From positions 1,609,643 to 1,673,642 of the forward strand of contig CAJFCJ010000014.1 of the NCBI GenBank assembly GCA_904063045.1: 64,000 bases of DNA, read 5' to 3'. This DNA comes from Dimorphilus gyrociliatus (lineage: Eukaryota; Annelida; Polychaeta; Dinophilidae). The position numbers and the translations under genes were made by a program. The notes under the pieces are model-generated. The model did no database searches, had not been told where the DNA came from, and worked only from the letters and a program-made list of their open reading frames with translations. Positions 1 through 11,639 of the stretch are shown in pieces (the stretch's first letter is position 1; the number at the start of each line of letters is the position of its first letter).

Positions 1-2662
1 AATTCAATCCCTATTCAATAATAATTATGCTTGGCGAGTGTCACACAATGAAGTTAAGATTTACTTGCCTCATCATGGCGTATCTAATCTGAACAAGAAA
101 ACAATAAGAATAGTCTTTGACAGCGCCGCAAAATACAAGATCTATTCCCTGAATTATACACTTCTCACGGGACCTTCCTTACTGTCAAACCAAGCTTACA
201 TCCTTACATTATGGCGAACCCAACCCTATTTCATACTCGCAGACATCCATCAAACAGATGTTTATGAACATATGTGTAGACATAAAACACCAACCCTACT
301 TCAGTTTCATGTACAAAGACCCTAAAAAGGACAATAATATTTTATCTGCCGTCATGACACATCATATATTCGGTGCAGCTAGTTCCCCGTTCATTACTTG
401 TACAGCATTAAATGCCACAATTAAACAAGCAGTCTCATTGAATAGTGAAGAAAAGAAGATTATCTTGAAATCCTTCTACATGGACAACCTTATCTTGGTA
501 GGAGACAATGAGAGACAACTTGAAAATTTAGCCTTCCATCTGCACCAAGAGCTGGCAGCCAAAGGCCTACCCCTAATCAAATACACCACCAACAATGAGT
601 GGATAAGTACTCATTTCATCTTGAACATCAAGCTCATTCAAGAACCCGTCAAGGTCCTAGGAGTGACATACCAAATCGAGCACCTGAACAACACAAAAAA
701 AACATCTTTTTTTATTCTCTCATCACGAAAATCTATGATATTATGGGATTCATCGAACCAATAAAGTTACAGGCAAAAATCCTGATAACCTAGTTTCATG
801 GTCTTAATTGGGATGATACATGTCAAGATCAAGAAAGCCTCATAAAGGTACTGAAGGACATATCAGGCTCAATCTCGAGATACATACCACCTCCTGAAAA
901 TATACATATCTATGCCGACGCCTCAGATATCGCCTATGGTGTGGCAGTATATGGCGTCCACGCCGGAAAGGGCTATCTTTTGGCTTCATCTTCCCGCCTT
1001 TTCTCCTTGCCAAGGTCATCAATCCCACAAGCAAAATTGACATTGCAGTCAATATCTGCTCCATGGAATTCACATTCGAAATATTGGGATAATGGAGTAA
1101 AATGAGATGGACCCTGGCGTGGCTGTTAAGATTTAAATCAAACACGCTGTCCCCCGATCCTGTGATAGAGTAAAAAAATCGAAGCAGCCGAGCAACAATT
1201 ATTCAAACTTGTTCAGACCACTATGCCAATAAACAAATTAATGGATCTGTACTCGCTGCTGGAGGACAAAAATGGCGTCTACATCACGATGGGAAGGCTA
1301 GATGACACAACCGAAAAGAAAAAAGTTATAGTCTATGCTCGTCATCCTATAATCAGTAAGCTGATATACTATACGCATCACGAGATGAAACATGTCTCAT
1401 TAAGAGCCATTTTGGCAAACTTAGTCAATAAATTAAATCTTCTATATGCAATGTCAGGGCTCACGAGTGTTTTAAAAAGGTTTAAATTGTGCACTTCGAG
1501 GAATCACAAGAAACTGGTCCTACAAATGGTTAATTTACCAGAGCCCCGAACTGGAGAGTTTACCAATCTGTTTGAAAACATCACCATGGATTTTACCGGA
1601 CCTATATGCAAAACTATGGAGGGAAACAAAGTTTACCTACTCGTCACCTCTTTCTTGAGATCTAGAGCAGTACAAATTCTACCTACCACTTCCCTCTCAA
1701 CGAAGGTACTAATGACAGAGATCCAAATATTTATGAACAACTGGAGCTGGCCCAAGTCGATCATTTCAGACTCAGCTACAACCTTCAAAAAACTGTCCAA
1801 ATTAATCAACAATCACTACAAAAAACAATCTAAAGTGAAACACATTCTTAGGAAATTTAATTCCCCTCATTCCACTCACAAAATGGAAGTTGTCGAGAGG
1901 ATCATCGGATTAATCAAACCAATGATACAACCGAAAAAAGAAAGAATACCTGCCTCGATTGGGACACTATACATCTCACAATCTCGGCCATCGAGAACCT
2001 GATGAACAGTCCGCCCCATAAGCTTCAGAATCAACGACTTTGGAGAACCAATGACGGTGTCACCAGTGGATTTCATAAAAGTGAACAAATTACCGATAAA
2101 GAATGGAGAGTACGACCACGCTATTGTCACTCGTGAGCGTCAAATTCTGAATGACAAATGTTGCAATGAGTTGTTCAACAGCATTCACAAGAGAACAAAA
2201 TAGCACAAGGACAATTACAAGCCGAATATACATCCCAGACACACCATTCTATACTTTGACCAGAGATCAATATGTAAACTCAAATTAGCGAAAAACACCT
2301 ATAAAATCACCGAACGTACCTTCCAAATCTACACTGGTCACAGTAATATATAGAGAGACGTTAGAGATATAATCCCCGACCTACTAAATGAAACTCTATC
2401 TTTTCCTCTTCCTCTGGCCAGTGTAATCGACGAGCACATCATCTAAATTTGGCAGCAACCCAAATTATCGTTACGTCAATATCCATACGTTTTATACAAT
2501 TTTACAACCAACTGTTCTTATCCAGTTATCTTTTCCTAGTGTATGTGTATTACTTATAACTACCGGTTATATTACCAGTAAAGACTTTAAAACTAAACTT
2601 ACTGTACTGTTAAGTCAATGACATATCAGCGTATTATGTGCGCAACCCACTCAACGACTACA
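1..2662 (+). mobile_element. Decayed BEL/Pao LTR retrotransposon (3' part of pol plus 3' LTR end)
   Basis: Broken frames translate in order to Pao-type domains. Reverse transcriptase begins near 68 (LPHHGV, then a degraded VVFDASAK-like stretch) and continues to about 720, including FGAASSPF and the active-site box at 476-487, which reads YMDN instead of YVDD. RNase H is near 908-990 (IYADAS). The integrase zinc-binding region is near 1330-1510 (His pair kept, only one Cys clear). The integrase core spans about 1540-1960, with Asp at about 1588 and 1767 and Glu at about 1894 all visible. A C-terminal chromatin/DUF5641-like part follows to about 2200. Several frameshifts and stops separate the pieces, so the element is dead. 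The gag side lies left of the window. The right edge is placed at 2662 because bases from 2663 on match the 3' end of the Ig-gene intron between module exons G and H. The LTR start cannot be fixed. Confidence 0.85.
2450..2662 (+). repeat. Probable 3' LTR segment of the BEL/Pao element (5' edge unknown)
   Basis: Non-coding sequence after the last pol remnant ends in a CA dinucleotide at 2661-2662. Directly after it, 2663-2683 resembles the intron sequence that precedes exon H in the three other modules (TTAAT.TATATTTTATGTT). The left boundary is a guess because the matching 5' LTR is outside the window. Confidence 0.4.
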
Positions 2663-2725
2663 TTAATGTATATTTTATGTTAAAATAGAAAAAACACATA
2701 GATACATTTATATGTATATTTATAG

Positions 2726-5700
2726 AAAAAACTAGAGATAGATGGAAACACATTCAAGATCGAAGGAGCTGATAATAAAGAGAAGAATCTAATAATTGAT
2801 GCAAAAAGTAAAAGAATATTTGGTAAATACCAATGTATAGGAGATAATGGATATACTGAAGATGTTTCGACTGAAATACAATTGAAGCACTCGTTTAATC
2901 GTAAGTTACCAAGACGATTGTCTATTTCTTATATAACTTATACAGTAAACAAACAAAAATCGCATAACATATATAGATGACCTGCTACAAGAAATTCAAT
3001 TTCCACCCACAATTATTAACCATCCGGCTCGTCTAAAAGTTTACGCTGGTAGGGAGGATCTTAATATAAATTGTGGAGCGAAAGGTCCTAATGGTGATCT
3101 AGTTGGACCAAGCGGAAAGCTTGATTATGAATGGTACCACAGGAAAAGTGAACAGGATCCATGGGTAAAGATTAACATTATCGGAGAAGCTGGTTGGGCT
3201 TGGACTTCTGAGAACGATAACGGAAATATCAGAATCAAACAGGAAATTGTTTCAGATGATCGGGCCAAATATTCGGGAGAATATCAATGTATTGTGTCTC
3301 TTGACAATCACTATAAAGTTAAATCTAGTATTGGTCTACTTGTCCACTACGGTAAGTTAACAAAAATTACATAAATGTCTTCGTCTATGAGAAATCCTTC
3401 TTTTATTCTAACAGCAATTCCTCTCACAAGTAACACTCCTGTGCATTTGGATATAAATCGACACACGCACTTCATTATTGAACCAAAATATATAAAACTT
3501 GATTGTAATTTAATTGAATGTCAAAATTTTCGTATAAGACCTAAAATTGAAGGCAAACCTGATCCTGGTATCTTCCGCTCTTCTCGAATGGTTTATGATA
3601 GAGAAACTGGTCATTTTATAGTAATGCGAGCTGATTCAGAAGATAATGACAGACGATTTCATATACTTTTTGATTTTATTGAATCAAGTGTAGGTGAAAC
3701 AAATGACCCACGTGATATTAGAATTACAGGCGATCAAAGTAACATCAATAACGATATTATTTATCATACAACAACAAATAATAACAACCAGAACGAATTT
3801 CATCGTTTTTCTAAAGAAGATATTTCATTTACTTGTGCCGTGAAAGGAAAGTAAGTATAAGATAAACTTCAATCTAAATTTCCCAAGATCCTTTTTAAAA
3901 CCTTTACCTTTTTTTTAGCCCCCTTCCCTCTCTAACCTGGTCAAAAGAGAGTGGAAGTATACCACCAAAAGCTGATAGGAGTGAACCATACCGTCTAAAG
4001 ATAGGTATATGTTAAGAAAACATCTAACAGCTAATTTCTGGATAATTTTACATAATCTTTAAAATCAATATCTATTGGTAACCCGATAAAGATGCTCCAT
4101 AAATGATTATTTCTTTATCACCATTCTCTGTTTTGAATTTGACTCAGAGTTAGCATTTACTTTCTCTACTGATAATTAAAGAACTCATTTTTCAATCTAT
4201 TTTCAACTACTGTGTTACAATTAAGAAATATTTCTTAATAGGTGATCTTCAACCTGGCGACTCGGGAGTTTATAAATGCTCCATCGGATCTGGAATTGAA
4301 AAAACATTCTCTCTTAAAGTAGAAGGTTCAGTATTTCAGAAAAATAAGTGTATTTTTTCCACATTAACATGTCTTCTCTTCGAAAATAGATTTCTTCGAT
4401 TTCGAGGATAAACCGGAAAACCAAAATGCTAGTGTTGGTGACACGAATATACAGTGGAAATGTAGAGGAACACCTGGACAGCACAACTATGAATTTAACG
4501 TTAATGGAGAAAAACCTGGTAAATTATAATTTATCTTTTCAAGTTTATAATTCATCATTGAAATCCAACTTTTTCATCATTCAGTTAGTGACTTTTATGT
4601 TGCAAACTACATCATGAATTTGGAGAAGGTAGAGAGAACTCATGAAGGAGTAATTCAATGTAATATCAATAAACCGTCGACAAGGGAAAGTAAAAGTTCA
4701 TCAGCCTACTTTCTGGTCTTTGGTTAGTATATTTTAATGTTAGATAAATGGGATATGTTGATATTTATTCATTTCACATTTGTAGATAAAACAACAATAA
4801 CTGCTAAAAATGAAGCTGAAATTAATGTTACTCACGATATGGATAAGATCAAACTAGAATGTAATGTTTCAGTAGATAATAGATTGCCATTTTCACTACA
4901 CTGGTATAAAGATGGAGTAAGGAATAAGAGATTTTCTCTTAGAATTGGATAGATTAATACAGTATATTAATATATATTTTAAATTATTATAGGAAAAACT
5001 AGAAATAGATGGAAACACATTTAAGATCGAGGGAGCTGATAATAAAGAGAAGAATCTAATAATTGATGCAAAAAGTAAAACTATATTCGGTAAATACCGA
5101 TGTAAAGGAGATAATGGATATTCTGAAGATGTTTCGGCAGAAATAACATTGAAGCCCTCAACTAATCGTAAGTTTCCAAGACGATTGTTTATTTCTTTTA
5201 CAATTTATACATTCTACAAACAAAATCGTATAATATAAAGTGAGCTTCATAAAACAATGGACACCGTAAATTTTGATAGGCCAACTTTTAATTAACGGTT
5301 AATATTGTTTTTTCGCTGTAAATTATTTTTTTTGATCTAAATTTCTATAAAAAAGGGTTATATTCACGTAATATTGAAAAAAATTTACGAAATGATAAAT
5401 TTATGAATATTATAAGCAAAATATTTTTGGTCATTTTCATCAATTATATATTTATTTGGCGGCACAACATATTTATTGGAATAGTCAGTTGACATCCGGT
5501 TTGGCATTCAAATAGATGTAGCAAAAACTTCGAATCTGAGGATGAATTGTGGAAAATAATCAAAAAATGCTCTTATGAACTTATAAAAGAGCAGTCGGAG
5601 TTTTTACCACGTCTATATGATGGAATGGGGCATAGATTCAGGCAATGTATCGAAAAAGAAGGTAGCTATATTAAAAACTAAGAAAAATCAGAATATTTTT

Positions 5701-8316
5701 GTTGGTGTTCAAATTATAATAAAGTGCGGCCAAATAAGAAAAAAAACAACAAAACAGTATATAATATAAACAAAGAAAGTCATGTAAATTTTTACTTAAA
5801 TCGGTTTGAAAGAAAATTATGTATAAATTTCAGTTTCATATAACATTCTATGCAGAAGAAATTAAAAAAATATCTTTTTTCTTAGTGAAAAAAATCTTTA
5901 ATATGTTATCCTACTCAAAATTTGTGGTGTTCCAATTTTTATGAAGTTTGCTTTATTTAGATGTCCTGCTACAAGAAATTCAATTTCCACCCACAATTGT
6001 TAACCATCCGGCTCGTCTAAAAGTTTACGTTGGTAGGGAGGATCTTAATATAAATTGTGGAGCGAAAGGTCCTAATGGTGATCTAGTTGGACCGAGCGGA
6101 AAGCTTGATTATGATTGGTACCACAGGAAAAGTGAACAGGATCCATGGGTAAAGATTAACATTATCGGAGAAGCTGGTTGGGCTTGGACTTCTGAGAACG
6201 ATAACGGAAATATCAGAATCAAACAGGAAATTGTTGCAGATGATCCAGCCAAATATTCGGGAGAGTATCAATGTATAGTGTTTCTTGACAATCGCTATAA
6301 AGTTAAATCTAGTATTGGTCTACTTGTCCACTACGGTAAGTTAACAAAAATTACCTAAATGTCTTCGTCTACGACATATCCTCTTTTTATTCTCACAGCA
6401 ATTCCTCTCACAAGTAATGCTCCTGTTCATTTGAATATAAATCGACTAGCACACTTCATTATTGAGCCAAAATATATAAAACTTGATTGTAATTTAATTG
6501 AATGTCAAAATTTTCGTATAAGACCTAAAATTGAAGGCAATCCCGATCCTGCTATCTTCCGCTCTTCTCGAATGGTTTATGATAGAGAAACTGGTCATTT
6601 TATAGTAATGCGAGCTGATTCAGAAGATAATGACAGACGATTTCATATACTTTTTGATTTTATTGAATCAAGTTCAGGTGAAATAAATCAACCACGCGAT
6701 ATTAGAATTACAAACGATCAAAGTAACATCAATAACGATATTATTTATCACACAACAACAAATAATAACAACCAGAACGAGTTTCATCGTTTTTCTAAAG
6801 AAGATATTGCATTTACTTGTGCCGTAAAAGGAAAGTAAGTATAAGATAAGCTTCAATCCAAATTTCCCAATATCCTTTTTAAAAATTTCATCTTTTTTTA
6901 GCCCCCTTCCCTCTCTAACCTGGTCAAAAGAGAATGGTAATATATCATCAAAGGCTGATAGGAGTGAACCATATCGTCTAAAAATAGGTATATGATAAGC
7001 AAATATCTAACAGCTAATTTCTGGATAATTTTACATAATCTCTAAAATTGATATCTATATATAACCCGATAAAGATGCGCTATAATGATTATTTCTTTAT
7101 CACCATTCTCTGTTTTGAATTTCACTCAGAGTTAACGTCTACTTTCTGTACTGATAATTAAAGAACTCATTTTTCAAGCTATTTCCACCTACTGTGCTAC
7201 AATTAAGAAATATTACTTAATAGGTGATCTTCAACCTGGCGACTCGGGAGTTTACAAATGCTCCATCGGATATGGAATTGAAAAAACATTCTCTCTTAAA
7301 GTAGAAGGTTCAGTATTTCAGAAAAAATAAGTGTATTCTTTCCACATGAACATGTCTTCTCTTCGAAAATAGATTTCTTCGATTTCGAGGATAAACCGGA
7401 AAACCAAAATGCTAGTGTTGGTGACACGAATATACAGTGGAAATGTAGAGGAACACCTGGACAGCACAACTATGAATTTAACGTTAATGGAGAAAAACCT
7501 GGTAAATCATTATTTATCTTTACATGTTAAAAATTTATCATTGAAATCCAACTTTTTCATCATGTAGTTAGTGACTTTTATGTTGCAAACTACATCATGA
7601 ATTTGGAGAAGGTAGAGAGAACTCATGAAGGAGTAATTCAATGTAATATCAATAAACCGTCGACAAGGGAAAGTAAAAGTTCATCAGCCTACTTTCTGGT
7701 CTTTGGTTAGTATATTTTAATGTTAGATAAATGGAATATGTTGATATTTATTCATTTCACATTTGTAGATAAAACAACAATAACTGCTAAAAATGAAGCT
7801 GAAATTAATGTTACTCACGATATGGATAAGATCAAACTAGAATGTAATGTTTCAGTAGATAATAGATTGCCATTTTCACTAGACTGGTATAAAGATGGGG
7901 TAAGGGAATAAGAGATTTTCTCTTAGAATTGGATAGATTAATTTCGTATATTAATAAATTTGTTATGTTATTATAGGAAAAACTAGAAATAGATGGAATC
8001 ACATTCAGGATCGAAGGATCTGACAATAAAGAGAAGAATTTAGTAATTGATGCAAAAAGTAAAAATATATTCGGTAAATACCGATGTAAAGGAGATAATG
8101 GATATACTGAAGATGTTTCGACTGAAACAACATTGAAATTTTTGGATTTGAAGCCCTTAGGTTAGTTTCTATGACGATTGTAAGAACTTCTTATGAGTGT
8201 TTTTTCTTTCAGTTGGTACAGCCACTATAATGTCATTTTCGTGGTTGGTTTTGTTATCTGTAATTTGGAGTAACCATCTTCTCGGTATAATCAATGGAGA
8301 ATTTTTTTTTAATTGA
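2726..8316 (+). CDS. Tandem-module immunoglobulin-superfamily surface protein (5' end outside window)
   Basis: Spliced exons: 2726-2900 (H0); module 1: 2977-3351, 3415-3850, 3919-4004, 4242-4325, 4390-4518, 4585-4722, 4786-4916, 4993-5167; module 2: 5961-6335, 6399-6834, 6902-6987, 7224-7307, 7373-7501, 7568-7705, 7769-7899, 7977-8160; last exon 8213-8316. All junctions are GT..AG and keep phase. Each module encodes about 518 residues forming five Ig-like domains (Cys..Trp..Asp-x-Gly/Ala-x-Tyr-x-Cys patterns, for example DSGVYKCSIG in exon D). The final exon adds a hydrophobic run (SFSWLVLLSVIW) and a short end, so the product may be membrane-bound or GPI-linked. Exon H0 belongs to a further upstream module interrupted by the BEL/Pao element. 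Whether the gene still has a signal peptide cannot be seen. An AATAAA lies near 8443. Confidence 0.75.
2977..5167 (+). repeat. Five-Ig module, copy 1
   Basis: Eight exons (A-H) with introns. Exon lengths 375, 436, 86, 84, 129, 138, 131 and 175 are the same in copies 2 and 3 except the last exon. Introns are also alike between copies. Over exon A, copy 1 and the distant copy 3 differ at only a very few bases, whereas adjacent copy 2 differs more. Confidence 0.85.
5235..5957 (+). mobile_element. Degenerate, internally deleted Tc1/mariner-like element
   Basis: This insert of about 720 bases lies in the intron joining modules 1 and 2; the other modules lack it. Its ends are imperfect inverted repeats: left 5235-5274 (TAAAGTGAGCTTCAT.. 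to GTAAATTTT) matches the reverse complement of about 5918-5957 (TAAAGCAAACTTCAT.. to ACAAATTTT). Before the right end, about 5503-5682 reads in one frame as a transposase C-terminus (ELWKIIKKC, then LYDGMGHRFRQCIEKEG, then a stop). This fits the Tc1 family pattern of an NLW-type helix followed by a short final helix. The rest of the transposase is missing. The strand is that of the remnant frame. Confidence 0.75.
5961..8160 (+). repeat. Five-Ig module, copy 2
   Basis: Same exon set and phases as copy 1. Exon A carries substitutions shared by neither copy 1 nor copy 3 (for example GVREDL-side Val for Ala, and DDPAKYSG for DDRAKYSG). Exon H is 184 bases and runs into the terminal exon. Confidence 0.85.
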
Positions 8317-8640
8317 TTGATGGAAAAAGAAAGAGTTTAGTATCTACTAAATGATGTTAATTCCAGAAAAATGTGTTAATCTATTCAGTAACTAAATATT
8401 CGTCGCTTAAAGCTTTTCCTCTTTGACAATGAAATAAACAAACTATATTTAATAATAAAGTAAGATATATTATTTTTTCAATTAGAAAAGCGTTTTTTAA
8501 TTATCAATAAACAATTGATATAATGTTAGCGCACTTTTTGTGTATGAGTTATCATTTGTTACCAACTTTTTTCATTTAATGAATTGATAACGGTGGAATT
8601 TTTTATAATATATCTAATGAAGTATAAATAGGAAGAACTT
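8317..8640. other. 3' UTR and spacer after the tandem-module Ig gene
   Basis: AT-rich, with AATAAA near 8443. No exon seen. Confidence 0.5.
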
Positions 8641-9600
8641 TTTTCGATCAAGATGCAAATAAGAAATCGAAACAATGGAAATGGACTAATCCTAAATACA
8701 ATGGTAACATTATGTATGATCCTTCCAAATTATTATAGAAATTTTATGGAAATAAAGATCATTTACAAGGACAGTGTCGTTGCACTGTATCTATAGATGA
8801 TCTTTATTACGTTAAGTCAATTGTATCGATTTTAATATATCACAGTTAGCTTGCTTTAGATATTCATCTACAATGATGAATAACATTCCATTTTTTTTCA
8901 TATTTTTAGAGATTACAAGAATCAATAATCCTTCAGAAGTTAAGGTTATTACTGGGAATGAACCCTTAGTTATACCGTCGAAATGTGATCATGGAGATCG
9001 TTAGGAAATTGAATGTCAAAATTTCAGTCTAAGGAAAAACTTTACTGATCCAACTTTCCCGGGTACTTTCAATAAGTCAAGAATGGTTATTGATAACTAA
9101 TCAATCCAAATCGTTTATTGTTTAATAAATAATATATAATAAACTTTCTTAAGCTATTCCAACCATTTAATCGTTTTCGGTTAGTTAATTAATAATAATT
9201 CTTTCGCTTTTTCCTTTTCTTCCTTATATTTGTTTTACAGAAAAACCAACTTTTATCCATAAAAAACTAGAGTGAACGTTAAGACAATCGAAACTAGGCT
9301 CTATTGTAAATTTCAGAATGACGAAAGACTTCCTCTTTCTATAACGTGATATAAAAAATAATGTTAGTGTCGTTTTTTAGAATACAGAAAAAAGTAGATT
9401 ACTTAATATCGTTTTGCAGAAACGCTTAATTATCGATAATGATAAATATCGGATCAAAGATTACGAAAAATATAAAAAAAATTTGATAATTAAGGGTCAA
9501 GAAGGTCATTACAAATGTCTAGCTTTAAATGGTTTAAATGGTCTGATGAGATTGATTGACATCAACAGCCTCAGGTTTGTAGCAATCATCAACATAAACA
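8640..9600 (+). pseudogene. Decayed, divergent Ig module
   Basis: Pieces of a module appear in the right order with stops and missing parts. About 8660-8850 resembles the end of exon A (QCRCTVSIDD, then VKSIVSILIY). About 8911-9100 resembles exon B (IECQNFSLRKN, then a SRMVID run). About 9240-9362 resembles exon G (KTIETRLYCKFQNDERLPLS, then a stop where Trp should be). About 9417-9590 resembles exon H (RIKDYEKYKKNLIIKGQEG, then HYKC). It differs from the intact modules far more than they differ from each other, so it is an older copy. Confidence 0.65.
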
Positions 9601-9991
9601 ACATAATCTACCAATATTATCAATATATATAACAATCCTAAATATATTGTTTGCAGTATTAGAACGACCGAAAATCATCTTTTATTGCTTTATAATTGGA
9701 CTCTTATCATTAATTCAATAATATATTATAATTTTTCATACAGAATATAAACATCCTAAATATTTAATAATATTTCTACAGGCCTATTTATACAAAATAT
9801 ATTAAATATTTAATAAAAATTCTAATTAACGTATATTTAATTTAAAAAAGAAATAAACAAGGTAAAAAAAACAAAATAAAGCAAAATAAAAAACGATATA
9901 AACAATAAACACAATTAGATAAATAGAGACCCAACTGACTTTTGAATATTTAATAATTTTAAAGGGTTTAAAAGAAGAGTAAATTATTATT
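9600..9991. other. Spacer before the USP-like gene
   Basis: Very AT-rich; AATATATTTAATA-type motifs repeat at about 9725, 9765 and 9805. No exon seen. Confidence 0.4.
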
Positions 9992-11070
9992 ATGGAATTA
10001 ATTAGAGAGAATATATTAAATGAATTACGTACAAGTAATAAATTAATTGAGCAGAATGATTGGACAATATCGGATATTTATAATATAGATAAGACTTATA
10101 GTATATTTGGTCTTATTATAATATTAATTAGTATTGTTTCGTCAACCTATATTAATTTATTCTTAAAGAATATCTTATCTAGAAAAGAATTACATTTTAA
10201 TAAGTAATATAAACTTATTATTTAGTTTGTTTAGTTGTTTGTCATTCTTTATTTTTTAGATTAAAAGAATTTTTAACTTTGGATTATGAGAATTACGATA
10301 ATCATAAAGATTTAATCCAATTTGAATATAATAATGATACATTTCTAACACCTAATAGCAGAAACGACCAGGTTATAAAATTCACTTTCAGGAGGTTTAT
10401 ACTATGCATTGACCGATCGGAAAGTTCCTCAATGATGCTTGATTGTATAAAACATTTATAGAAATACATTCATACATATATATATATTTATATAGATGTA
10501 TAAATACTATGAAAATTCTAGGGTTCTCTTCCAACTTATATAATAGAGATGATGTTGTCCTACTTATACCATATCCTATTGATGAGAAATGTAAATGTTT
10601 AGTAATCGTTGAAATAATTAATATTTAAATATATCATCTCTTCAGTTTCCAATAAATACGATAGATTAATGAAAGAGAAAGAAAAGAATAAAGAACTATT
10701 TCGAGATTATATTCTTAAGTGCCACTTTTACGGAGTAAGTATGGTTTACGGTTAATTATCTTTAATATAGATTTTATAGTTCCATTCATTCTTTAAGATA
10801 AACTCTTTAACTTGCGCTCCGAGTTGTCGTTCGACTCTTAAATTTATTGAAAAAGTTACTAAAAATCAATCTGCTGATATGATAATTATGTGCGATGAAT
10901 GGAATGGAAAGGATAATCAATCTCTGCTTAACGAATTAAGAAAACGTTTAGCAATACCATTGATTATTTTTGGCCCTAATTTCTCAATTGAAAAGAGTAA
11001 TGGTAAAATACCGGCGTTTGAAAAAGATAGCGAAATCAGCTTGAATGATTCAGAAGATGAAAAAGATTAA
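9992..11070 (+). CDS. Universal-stress-protein-domain protein with N-terminal membrane segment
   Basis: Exons 9992-10203, 10260-10444, 10522-10590, 10646-10734, 10798-11070 give 275 residues. Joining exons 2 and 3 creates LDWFSSNLYNRDDVVLL, typical of the first USP strand-helix-strand (after RRFILCIDRSE); exon 5 has the later strand (SADMIIMCDEW) and final strand (AIPLIIFGP). Residues about 36-58 are a hydrophobic helix (YSIFGLIIILISIVSSTY), so the USP domain may be membrane-anchored, which is unusual. The glycine-rich ATP loop (G-x2-G-x9-G-S/T) before the last strand is absent, suggesting a non-ATP-binding type. The tail is acidic. Acceptor choice for exon 5 is ambiguous (10780 or 10798; both in frame). 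The gene lies between two decayed Ig modules. Confidence 0.6.
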
Positions 11071-11639
11071 TAACTGAATTAGTAAGAAATGAGTAAAGAA
11101 AGAAAACCCTATTGAATACGAATGTCTAAACTTTATGAAATAAATCCAACAACTACTTTTTTACTTCCTTAATGTGTTTTTATATGAATTGTTCTTTCTC
11201 AAATATATGAGGAAATAGTACAGATATTCCTTATTATTAATATCGCTTCTATATCGCTGCTATATATAGTATGAATTTTATTAAATTTCTCTATAGTGTG
11301 CAAAATATCTAGGTATAACAAAGGAGGGAAATATTTGGATTGTAAATATATGTAGTTCCCTTAGAATCTTTCATGATTAATCAATTATTGCAGTCGAAGG
11401 TGTTTTTTCAATACTTCTTCCTATAATTTATCTTGTTTAGCTGATTCAGTATTCTTGATAGTTCGAAAATACAATAATATACAACACTGGATAATACAGT
11501 AATTGGTGTTTTGCCCCCTATTTTTGCTGTACTATCCTTCTAGGGAAAAAAGGCTCTCGTATTCCTGAAATCTAACAATTTCTATAATACTATTCTAAGT
11601 AGATATCAGTACAATTTCTCTTTAAATACGTTATGATTC
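11071..11639. other. Spacer after the USP-like gene
   Basis: AT-rich; no exon seen. Remains of module exon A may be present but were not convincing. Confidence 0.4.

Noticed and set aside
1..2662. Intact retroelement able to move
   Set aside because: Multiple frameshifts and stops and a changed polymerase box; it is a dead copy.
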